NCBI RefSeq assembly: GCF_000003815.2
Contig: NC_049983.1
Coordinates: 11,728,283 to 11,792,282, forward strand
Source of the DNA: Branchiostoma floridae
Taxonomy: Eukaryota > Chordata > Leptocardii > Amphioxiformes > Branchiostomatidae
DNA length: 64,000 nt
Direction of reading: 5' to 3'
Shown here piece by piece: positions 1 to 12,200 of this stretch (its first letter is position 1; the number at the start of each line of letters is the position of its first letter). Below the pieces are notes generated by a model. That model did no database searches. It had not been told where the DNA came from and saw nothing but the letters and a program-made list of their open reading frames with translations. The translations under genes and the position numbers were made by a program.

Positions 1-96
1 CCAACCAGCAGATGAATGAATTGTAAACTGGGCTGGTTTTAAAATAGCATGTTTAAATCCAATAAATATTGGATAGGTTTGAGGGAAAATGCTGTC

Positions 97-102
97 TTTA
101 TT
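97..102 (-). promoter_or_regulatory. LTA4H: Candidate LTA4H poly(A) signal
   Basis: On the minus strand this reads AATAAA, about 170 nt past the LTA4H stop codon (269-271). It is the best hexamer between the stop and the window edge, so the LTA4H 3'UTR probably ends near 75-85. No downstream GU-rich element was assessed. Confidence 0.5.
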
Positions 103-197
103 CATGAAACCTTTTAGTATTCTGAATGATGAGCTGCTGGTATATTTAACAGACAAACTTGGATCTGCCAAGATAAAGAGAACTCTACAGGACTGAA

Positions 198-263
198 TCA
201 TCCAAGGATTTTCAGGTCCTTGACCATGAGGCTGGCCATGGTACTGTGAATGAAATGCCTGAA
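198..263 (-). repeat. Degenerate copy of the LTA4H C-terminal coding end
   Basis: On the minus strand, just after the LTA4H stop, this segment reads FRHFIHSTMASLMVKDLK and then ILG and a TGA (198-200). It resembles the true C-terminus ([17 protein letters not shown]). At the DNA level 213-260 matches 281-328 at about 40 of 48 positions with a constant offset of 68 bp. It is out of frame with the real end, so it is a local tandem duplication inside the 3'UTR, not extra protein. Confidence 0.75.
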
Positions 264-268
264 GTTCA

Positions 269-3200
269 CTACTGGATGTGCAGGTCCTTGGCCACCAGGC
301 TGGCCGTGGTGCTGTGCATGAAGGGCCTGTTTTGTTTGAAGGTTTCCAGCGTCTTTTCTCTGGCCTTTTCAAACCCGTACAGGTCCCTGAAATAGGCAAA
401 CAAATACCTGGTGTTGTTAAGTATTTTGAAATTCTTTGAAACTTGACCAAAACACACATTGTTGTATATGCCTTTTGAGACAGTAGCCCTGCAACATATT
501 GCAATCTATACATGGACGAAATGCAGGAAAATAAAGAAAGCAACTAGTGCAGGGAAAAGAGTGTGCCTAAACTTATTTTGACATATAAAGATCTTTAGTA
601 TCAGTGGAGCCTTTAGAGTGAATATTTGCTCTGTTGTAGAACTAGTGTATCTGGTATATAAACAACAGAGTCTGAAATAATCATGTTGCAATTTCTTCCC
701 AATACATTAGTCATTACCTGTAAAGTGGTCGAACAAACTTCATCCTCCCCTGTACAGTAACCATCTCGAGGGCAGGGTCCACAGCACCCTCCCACTGTGC
801 CCTGATCCCCAACCTCAGCCATCTGGGGAGGGGGAGGGAATAGTAGTGAGAAACATAATATTATAATATGTGGCCTTTGGTGCAACAAAATGTTACTGTA
901 GCCGTGGAGATATATTACATGGCATTGTTTTCATCATCAGGTTATCAGGAATGCACTGTTTCCATATCTTTCCAATTCCTTTTTTATTTCTATAGTGCAT
1001 ATGCATGAATGGAGGATGTTTCCATGATGAAGGTATAACATCACAAATTCTATAAGCTTCCAATATATGTCCAAAATAAACTTTTTAAGCAGCTACTCAC
1101 CTGAACTTGATCTCTGAGTTGTTGTTGGCACTCATGCCATAAAGTTGGTCCATCTTTTCAATATGCTGGATTGACAGTGGGGCCTGAAATGGGAACATTG
1201 CCAAAGTCAGGACAGGGACAGGATTTGGCAATACTTTGACAAAGGTACATGTACCTTGATCCTGGAGAGTTGACCTTAGAAAAGTCCATATTTCAATGAA
1301 GCTGATCAGAGTGACAAAGATCACTACTAGATAATAAAAGCTATGTTAATTTCTGTACCTCCAGTAGCAGCTGTGCCAGAAACTCAGTCTTCTGTCCTGG
1401 GGACATGCCCTCCAGGTCCTGTGCAGAAAACTGGTCTAGGTTGTCGGGTGTCGCCTGACTCCATCGCTGGCACAGTGCTGAACAGGCATCTGCCAGGGTC
1501 GTGTCATAGCTGGGGCAGAAGGTGATTCGTACAAATGTTTATGATTTTCAAAGACTTTCATCGTCTCAAAATTGGTCAAACTGAATGCGGCAAGACATTC
1601 TTTGGAAAGAGTACAGCCAAATACAGCCCTTATCAAACTCCAGAGCCATGGGGTCCTTCAAAGTCTGCTCTCTTGAGAACACACTCTGACACTGGTTCCT
1701 GCTAGATTGTGCTCTCAAAATGGTGCTAGAGTTTGGAAAGGGGTCTATGAGTCAAATATGAACAAGATAGGAGACACACTGGCAATATGTGCACTACTGA
1801 CCTGGGCTTTACTGGTGGCATACCAGGCGTGTGTAGCCAGGCCTTCCAGTCCACCTTGTCAAATAGCCCTTCAGAAACCTGGTTGAACAGTATTTGGTAC
1901 TTCATTAGGTTTACGTAATATACATGACATCTGTAGACAGCAATAAAAAAAGGAAGATAGTAAAATCCTACTTCACCTCTTTCTTGAAGTAGTCTAGAAG
2001 GAAGGCTTTCCATTCCTCAGTGTCCAGGCACTTGTACTTGAAGGTCTCAATGTATTTCCTCAGGAATGGTTCAAACTTCTCTATAAGGACAGAAACATTT
2101 CTTTTAATACACGGCTGATAAAATCCAACCATTCAGTGCTGAATGTTATACCGGTACAATTATAACTACCAACTAAACAAGTAAATCTTTGATATGAACA
2201 ACTTTTTAAACTTATAAACCAATGGTGGAAGAACAATAGTTGACATCTCAAAAAGGGAACCACCCCTGAGGTGTTGCCAAAAAGAAGACATGAGAGACCT
2301 GGCCCTCCCACCAGCTCCTCCAGGTAGTAGAGCAGAGTGAATCCCTTCTCATAGGGGACGGAGGAGAAGGCATCATCAGGGTCAACGCCCTCCAGTCTGG
2401 GGACCAGGTCAGTCAGTCGGTTTGTCTCGCCAAAGGTTTGTACCTGGAACAAGTTTGGATAGTAATATTTGTAGAAACAAAACCTGGCTAACATAACTGT
2501 TGATCATAACATGCAAAATATATTCATTATGGTTTACTTACCATTGCAGTCTATACATGTTCATCATCTCAATACTTAGTGTCATCATGTATGCAAGTAT
2601 CAATTCAAGTGTAAAACAACAATGAAGACTCACCGAGTGATACAGGTCTTTCCATCCACCTAAAGACAAAGGTAATAAAAGATGTTTTAAGTGTCATACA
2701 CAAAGGGTAAATGTACAGTCAAACCTTTCTATAGCGACCACACAAGGGACTGGTCAAAATTGGCCACTATAGAGAGGTGGCCACTATGGAAAATATGCTA
2801 ATTAATTGACCACAAGCAATAAGTTAAACATGGTTTTAGTACCCACTGATCTTTATTCACATAATACAGTACTGTACATGTACTGCAATGATTTTTACAC
2901 TATATGTATTAAGAAAACAAAAGCTATAAAAAGTTTTAAATGTTCTACAGTTGATATTGTCTGAAGAGACCGGTATCGTCATATTTCTTTGATCTTTCGT
3001 CTTGTATCCTTTGATGGTCTTTGATACTTCGCTCGCGTTCAGTCAGATTCGCCCATTATGCTAATGTGGTACCCACAAGAAAAGTCTCGTCATTTTAGAC
3101 TTATCTCTTAATAAATGTAAGAATAAAATCCACCATAGTCTGAAGTTCATATCATTTTGTCTTTGTAACAATTTATTTAGAAAGTTTTAGTGATGTAAAT

Positions 3201-6200
3201 TAACCTAAGCGATAGTGTATTAGAACGTAACTTTAGCACAATTTACCTCCGTAATATTGGTGTCGTCTATTGACCTTATATGACCTCGTTTGTCAGCGGG
3301 TATGGGTAGCGCCAGTTTACGAAGTTTTGTTTTGAAAATAAATCAAAGAGGTTTTAAATCCGGCGTAGGGTGACGATACGGCCGCTGTACAAGGCTGAAC
3401 GCGTGCCGAAATATAGATCAGCGGTCCGCGTGGCCGTAATCGGCAGTGTTTTTGTACCTGCGGGACCGGAAATCGTGTGGCCGTGGCCGCGTTGGACAGG
3501 TGGCCGCTAAGCCTATTTCTTAATCATTACGAATCCAAGGGACCGACAAAAAGTGGACACATTGGGCAGTGGCCGGTATGCAAAGGTGGCCGCTAATACA
3601 GGTTTGACTGTATATGTAAAACAATGATACAAGTGATACAAATATGTGGATAACGATGAATCCTTGTTCTATCCATAACAGGTAGGCTTAATTCTAACAT
3701 CAGTATTCAGATGGCCGATTGCATAGGTATTATCCTCTGTCAACTTAGCTTGATAATCCGGCAAGAATTTGTAACTGCTCTCTATTGTGATTTACGTAAT
3801 GTGGTAACCTTCTCAATGTCATTACAGTGTCAATGCTAGACTCTCCATTCTTTGTTCATGAGTTTTCTCACTATGCCAGCAAGGGTACTGTACCTAAAGC
3901 TCCAAACTGTCTGGTTTGCTCCCCATGCATCCTGCCTGCAATCTTTCTCTCCACAAACACTGTGTGACCCTCATTCAACCTGAAAGTCAGAGAAAATAAA
4001 TTGTTTAGAACTAATTTAGAACCATATCATCTTTATCTTATGGAATATTTCATGCCTCTAATGTTTGTTAGAAATTTAAGGTGTGCATATAAAGTTAGAC
4101 AGCAGCACAGACTGTTTTCCAGCTTGGACTATTTTTTTAAATCTAATGTTTAATCTGTCCCATTCATTGCTTGGGAATCAACGCATTTTTGCTGTTAAAT
4201 CAGTCATTTTGAGCTTACAAAATACATTTCCATCAATTTCATGTCATGAAGTTCAGATTTTTGGGACGGATGGAGCAAATTTTCTTTACCAAGGACAGAA
4301 GGATGGGTCCTGATAGCCCAGCAGCAGTATTGCCACAACTTTGACTTGGTTCATGAAAGGAAAGACTGACATCATTAGCTAACACGAAACATTTGATTTT
4401 CAATAGTTTGGAACATACTGCACAGAGTGAAATTACCCAGAAGCAGTTTTGGTTCACAGGTACACATTGATAGCCTTGACACCAAGTAGTATCAGAATAT
4501 TCATGTACAGGGAAAGGATTACTACTAAGTGTCATGTTACCCACCAGAAGTGCTCCCATGTCTTGTTGGTGACCAGGTTGCCTGTCCAACTGTGAGAGAT
4601 CTCATGAGCCACCACCTGTGACACAGACATTAACATTGGTCAGTCTTACATATTTGCAGTTTGAAAGATGTAGCTGAAGCATCAAAAGCACTATGACTTT
4701 CTTGCTCAAAAGGTTGGGAAAAAAGAGTAATACTGATAAAGACATTACGAATTAAGGTACAAGTGAAGTCATTGTATTAAGTTTGATGGATATCATGGTT
4801 TACTTACACTTGCAAGTGACCTATCTCCAGCCTGTAAAAACAATGAATATTAAAAGTTATCAAGCTATCATTGATACATGTATGAGCATGTTATAACAAA
4901 CAATAAACAAATAAGTGTTTGTTAAGTCAGAATTCCTTTAAACTTCAATGAAGACATTATAGAAAAACATTCACAATGCATAAACTACACATACATTGTA
5001 AGGTCACAATTGTGCAAGTATGTTAGCCATAGCCTTAGAACACTTGCTTGCATGTCATCTTAACTGATATGATATACACAAGAGCCACCCACTAGTAGAG
5101 TTGGAGTGACGAAGGTGAGACAGGGGTTCTCCATGCCTCCATACGGGAAGGATGGAGGCAGCACCAGCAGGTCGTACTGTCCCCACACGTACGGGCCCAA
5201 CAGGTCCTCTGCTGTCTTCAGCATGGTCTCTGTCTGAAATCACAGTCAACAACAGCAAATCAAAAAAAATCTCATACCTCTGATAAATGTTTGTAGCTTT
5301 GAGAATTTATTTTGCATTCAATGATGCAAATTTCTTGCTGATTTTGGCATCACTCTGACTTATTTTGATAATAGTATTAATAGAACAATCATTATGGTAT
5401 TGCCAGGTAAGTATCTGACTAACCTCTGCAAACTCGTGGGCACACTTGTCCACCAACTCCTTCTCTGACCAGACCTTAGTACGATGATCAATGTCCCTGT
5501 CGCATATGGAAGTTCCAATATGATGGCAGGAAGAGTTATAGAGCTTTGTCATTAACTGTTTATTCTAATTTGGAAAAGGTAGTTTAGGCAATAATAGTTT
5601 CCTTTCAATGTTTCAATCATCTAAACATCAAAACTCTTGAACTCTCTTAATACCTGGTTCCAACCTTCAAATGATCAGAGTTAACAAAACAAGTTAACAG
5701 AATTCAACAAAATATTGATCTAAACTGTCAATATGCATTACAAGTACTAGTAAATAAAACAACATAACTTTGTATAATTAATGTTAATAGTTAAATTCTA
5801 AGAAAAAAATATTGTTCTATGCACTTTTTTAATTTGCACAAACAAATTGCATGATCAATGCAAAGTCATGTTTTACCTGCTCTCCAAAGCTCCAGCCACT
5901 ATAGCAATCAGGTAGGTAGGCATAGCTACCTGGAGAAGAAAAAGAGATGCTTCAAAACGGGAAATTTCTTACCAGCTTCTCAATGTGAAGACTTGCCAAG
6001 GACAGCTGATGAAGGTCCTAGCCCAGCCAAATCACATCATATTACATCAATGAAAAATAAGCTGCCAGACTGCTTAGTCCTGAAGCAATAGTAAATCAGC
6101 AACAACAACAGAAAGGTGTTTGTACTGTTTTCTAGACACAAAATTATGCTGTTATTTCAGCAAAATGTCCACCTTTTGATCAAACTTGTAAAGAGTTCTG

Positions 6201-9200
6201 GTCTGGTCTGCTGGGTCTGGTTCTTCACCACACCTCTGTGCAGACATCAGAGCCACCAGGGGTTTGGGGACAGAAACCTGATATGAGGGGAAAAGAAAAC
6301 CTAATATTAAGGAGTCTAGTTCAGTACAGAAATAGACTGTAGGTCTATGTCAAGTATGTATCAAACCGTAACCACAAGGCTTATGATTTCACCTTCTGTA
6401 TCTATCTTTGAGTAGCCAGTATAACAGGCCTTTAGCATAACACATCAGCTTTACAGGCATATGGTGCAGCATCTTTATGATGAATGATCTGTCACACCTA
6501 ACCTTGGCACATCTAGCTGTAAGCATTGTTTTCAGCTATCTAATGAGAATGATCCTACAGTTTTTGGTGGCAATTAGTTAGACTCAAAGATAGTTGTATG
6601 GAATAACAACTCAATCTTGGGTTGATAAAGAGTACTTGAAGACATGATTATTTCTTGTTCTTCTCTGGGCAACTGGTGTTCTGAACAAAGGCCTGAACAC
6701 TTACCAGAGCTTGATACGTTATCTTGGTGGATGGGGTGTCCTGGCATGGAAGCATGCTGCGGGCATGGATGGCCTGCGGATGACAAAATGAACAGAAGTC
6801 TTCTATTTAGTAACAGTACTTCTAAATAATGAGATTATGTGAATGCGTGTGAATGCGTGCAAATGCACTGATCCCCATGTGTCCCAGGCACAGGCACAGG
6901 CATTTATGTCACACAGCACCTCATCTGTGGACATTTACAAAGATTAAGACAAGAACACATGTTCAGACCTCACCCACCTGACACTGGCTGAACAGGTAAG
7001 GATGCTGTTTCCCAGCTGTCTGCTGTGGGGACAGCCACTGCAGCGCTGAGGAGGAGGGTGCTGTCTCATAGCTCACTTTCACTTGGCACTTGCTCCCTCT
7101 GTATGAAGAAAAAGGACATTTACATGTAGTTTAAAAGTTGATAACAATCACTACTAGTACAGGTTTCTTGATGTAATAAGGATCGGATACAAAGTGCATT
7201 TCAACTTAATGCTAGGAAGTTTGTCAATACCAACAATGTTTTCAACAACCATCTCTCAATTATTTCTGGAACTTAAGCCTAATAATACTGATCAGCGAAT
7301 GAAAGTTAGACATCTAGGCAATAAAGGGAAGATACATGATACATGAAGACTTTTTTCGGGAGATGGACAGCTTTTGAAAAACAGCCATATGTTTCAGATA
7401 GAATCATCAGTGAATAAAAGATAGTCACTCACAAAATATACAGTGGATGCTATCTAAAAAGGTCTGACCGTCCATAAAATCTATAACAATTGCTTGAATA
7501 GCTTAGTACTGCACATGATACTGATCAGCATCTACAAATGTTTTTACTTTGCTTGGCAGTTGGCTGGAAGGCTGATTTGCAGAGGTGATCCAAAAGGCGC
7601 CACCTGGTCCTTCAGTAGGAACTGCAGTGGCTGACCTGTGCTGGTATCCTCCACACCATGGATGGTCAGGTCACGTGTATCCAGAACCTTTGTATAGGAA
7701 GAGAGGAAGAAATGACAAAAACTCCTGATTAAATGTCTGATTAAATGTCTATCAACAGTACATAATAACTTACTGTTGTGAATCATATGGAAGGGAATGG
7801 GGTTTTTCCAAAGTAAAGGTGAGGGGTTAGTGTTTCTGAAACAAATTTTGAGTAGAAGGGGTGTTTACCATATCCTCTCCCTACTTGTTCTTGTTCAGTA
7901 GCACACAATTTTATTCACATAGAATGATAATGATATGCACCAGGTATTCAATGCAACGTTTATAACAAATTTTCCCATTTAAGACTTCATAATAACCAGC
8001 TGATGAAACAACAAAAAGTAACTCTAATCTATGCATATTTACGAGCAAAAGACCTCAAGTACAGTTTGATTGTAAAGGTAACTGATTGAGCAAATATAAC
8101 TAAAGCCTGTTTTATTATTTCTTGAAATTCCCAAAGTATCTACAGTAGTTAGGCCCTAATACACTAAATGTACCAGTGCTGGGATTTGCCAGATGGTCCT
8201 TATCAGCCACACGGCACCTGTACATACATAATGGTACTACAGGTTTATATACTCCACTCTTCAGGAATGTTGCTATAACAGTATGACCTGCAGCATGCTT
8301 TGGCTGTAATATTGAGCAGAAATAGCGAGTAACATTGCCTGTAATGGGTAAATTTTCTTTCTCTGGGAACGCAAAATTAGTCCATCTTTAGTCGTGCCCA
8401 TGTCAATAAAGCAAAAAGCTGGATTTGGAGGGTAGCTGTTAAAGATTAATGGTTTAACTTTACACACCGAGTCTGCCAACGAAGCAACAAAGGGCTGTTT
8501 GTACCAGTGTTTGTCAGTAGGGGTGTTACATTTTCACTGTTGATTTTAGGGCTGTGTAATTCACTTAAGGTTGAACATTAAACACACTAGTGTTACAGCT
8601 GAAAGCCAGATTCCCCACCATTATTGTGCCACGTATACATAAAATCTTCAGATAGCAATGACCGGAAATTGATATGTTAGATACTTATCATTATCACAGG
8701 CAGGGACTATCGACCAGTACTGTCACATATCAGTTCTTTGTTTGAAAACTATATGGAAAAGCATATCTTGTAAATAATACCATTTGCAAAGGAGCTTAAC
8801 TGGACTAAATGATACACTATTGACATGATGATCCTGTCAATAGTAGAAAAATTGCACTATTGACAATGCTGGGAAAATTTGACCTACTGACTGACGATCC
8901 TGTCAATAGCAGAGGTCTGTACTATTGACAGGATCACATCTGCTATTGACAGGATCATGCTGTTAACAGGGCAAACACTTAATATCATGTTCCTGACAGA
9001 GTGATCCTGTCAATAACCTCTTCCAATACATAAATCTGTAGCACTCATGGTCCATTAAGTGTTTGTGAATTATGATAGTCATCATCAGATGACTATCACA
9101 ATTCAAGACACATAAACGTGTAACGTAATGCTTAGTAACCTGATGCAAAGATCATCGACTTATCCTGAAAATAATGAATGAGTGAGGTTTTACTTTCTTG

Positions 9201-12200
9201 CAAATTACCTTTCCCATTGTCTAATGAGTTTCAAGATAGCAAAATTCAATCAGGTGTAATTAACAGGTTTAATTAACTTATTCAACTTATAATTAAACCT
9301 ACAACACTAGGTTGTAGGTTTAATTATAAGTTAAAATCTAACTTTAAGATTAGAGTCTTATACACCAACATTGACTGCCTAACTAACAAGAAAGCAGAAT
9401 ACCTTGCGGTGATAGATAATGAGGCACCTGATGTTATAGTTACAACAGAAACAAACCCGAAAAACTCAAGATTCAAAATGTCACCAGCAGATCTACAAAT
9501 AGCAGGTTATACGGTGCACACAAATGCAATGAAGGATGGAGTACGTGGTGTTGCAGTACATGTCAGAAGTAACCTAGTTGCTGGGGAACCGGACATGCCT
9601 GAGGAAGTTAGAGCTATGGAGGCAGTTACGGTAGAGGTAAAGCTCCATCAGAATGATAAATTACTAATCATGGCAATATACAGAAGCCCTAACTCAACTG
9701 TGGAAAACAATGAGAAACTGTACAATATGCTAAAGAATTGCAACAGGGGGAAATAAACCCATGTGTTACTTCTAGGAGATTTCAACTACCCAGACATAGC
9801 CTGGAGAGAAGGCGAGGGGTTGACACGCTCGGCCAAAAGTGAAGGGAATAAGTTTCTCGAAGCCACGAGAGACGCCTATTTATTCCAACACGTGTCATTT
9901 CCTACAAGGCATAGGCCGAGTCAAGAAAGCAACATACTTGATCTGATATTCACCAATGAAGGACACATGGTTGAAGACATAAAGACAAGTCCACCTATTG
10001 GGAAGAGTGATCATGTTGTACTGTCTTTCGTGTATAAGTGCTATGCTGAGAGGTCTCAGACTAGACCAGAGTACTTCAAGTACAATAAGGGGGACTATCA
10101 ACAGATGGCGCAAGAACTTGATACGGACTGGGAAGAACTCCTACTAGGCAAATCGGTAGAAGAAAGTTGGCTACTTTTTGCTGACAGGGTAAAAGACGCC
10201 ACAGAGAAATGCATACCAAAAGCGACTCTAAAAATGAACGAGGTCTACCATGGAGAAACAGGGACCTCAAAAGTAAGCTGAACAAAAAACAAAAAGCCTG
10301 GAAGAAATATCAAGAATCAAAAAAAGACAAAGATTACAAAAGCTATACAAAGGCAAGGAACCAAGCTCGCTGGGCAGCCAGAAAAGCAGCAAAAAACTAC
10401 GAGAAAGAAATGGCATACAACATTAAGGGCAACCCAAAACTGTTTTGGAAATATGTAAATAGTAAATCCAAGACAAGAGAGAGCATCCCAGAATCGGTTT
10501 TTCTGACCACGATGCTGTGATTTTCACGCGCAAGTCCAAAATCCACATAAAGGGACCGAGAACAGTACACAAGAGGTCATACAAATTGTTCAAGGAGGAG
10601 GATTTTCTGTCTGACATACGTGAGGCGCCGTGGCACCTGGTCTACAACTTTGATGACGTCAATGAGGCAACGGACATGTTCACAGACATCTTACAAGGCA
10701 TATGTGATAACCATGCCCCTATCAGGAAATTTACAGTCAGATCCAACGCAGCCCCTTGGCTAACCCCGGACATACAGGAAGTGATGAAGCTAAGGGACGA
10801 GGCAAAGAGAGGAGCAAAAGCAACTGGTCTTGAATCTGACTGGGCAGTTTTCCGAAAGCTGAGGAACAGGGTTGTGTCATTGTGCCGCAAAGCAAAAACA
10901 CGTTTTTACAGAGAAACCTTTGAATCGTGCTCGGGAAATGCGAGACAAACATGGAATACCATCAACTCTCTTTTAGGGAGAAAACACACAGTGAGTCCAA
11001 CTAGCATTGTGGCATATGGGAAGCTCCTGACCAAACCCATGGATATAGCAGACCACTTTGCTGGCTACTATGAGGATAAGGTCGCCAACCTTCGTTCTTG
11101 CATGGACCGCACGGATGCCCATGGATCACCTGAAAACTCACAATCGTCAAACTCACATGTGTTGTCTGGTCAACCAGATAACTTGAATGTGCTGTCTGGA
11201 CTATTATCTGATAACTCACATGTGTTACCTGGACTTTCATCTGATAACTCACATGCGTTGCCTGTACTATCAACATCTGACAGCTTACATGTGTTGCCTA
11301 GTCAGTCATCTTTCACATTCGATCCTGTAACCGACAAGGACGTGCACAAGATCCTCTTACAACTTCAGGACTGCAAAGCACCAGGTCAAGATGGAATCGA
11401 CAATAAACTGTTAAGGATTAGTTCAGATACCATAGCTGGACCAATGGCATACATTATTAACCTTTCATTTACTACAAGAACCTTTCCCACGAGATGGAAA
11501 CATGCTAAAATCATCCCAATTCCTAAGGATAATAGGCAGTCACTATCTGGACCAAACTCGCGACCTGTGAGTCTACTTCCGGCTTGTGGGAAGATATGTG
11601 AGAGAATCGCTGCTGAGCAGATTGCATCCTACCTACTTCGGTCAAACTGTCAATCTGAGGCACAACATGCCTACAGAAAACTGCACTCAACTGAAACGGC
11701 TTTACTGAAGATGACAGACGACTGGCTGGACAACATGGATAATGGGCTCATGACAGCGGTAGTCCTACTAGACTACAGCGCAGCATTTGATCTAGTAGAC
11801 CACGCTCTTCTTCTAAAGAAGCTGACGACGAACGGGTTTACTGAAGATGCGTTGTCCTGGACTGAATCGTACCTGACGAACCGCAAATGGCAGGTATATA
11901 CAAATGGGGCCTACAGCAAGCAGAGAACCTTGCACTGTGGGGTACCACAGGGCAGCTGCCTAGGACCACAGCTGTATAACATATATGTAAATGATACGCC
12001 GGAGGTGGTACAGAATGGATTATTAGACCAATATGCGGATGATAGCACGATTCACACGCGAGGACACACATTGGATGATATAAGAACAGAAACCAAAATA
12101 GACCTAGAAAGGGTGGCAACATGGTCAGATGAAAACATGCTAAAACTGAATAATGGAAAAACCAAAGTGATGCTTGTGGGAACAGCACAGAAAACCAGGA

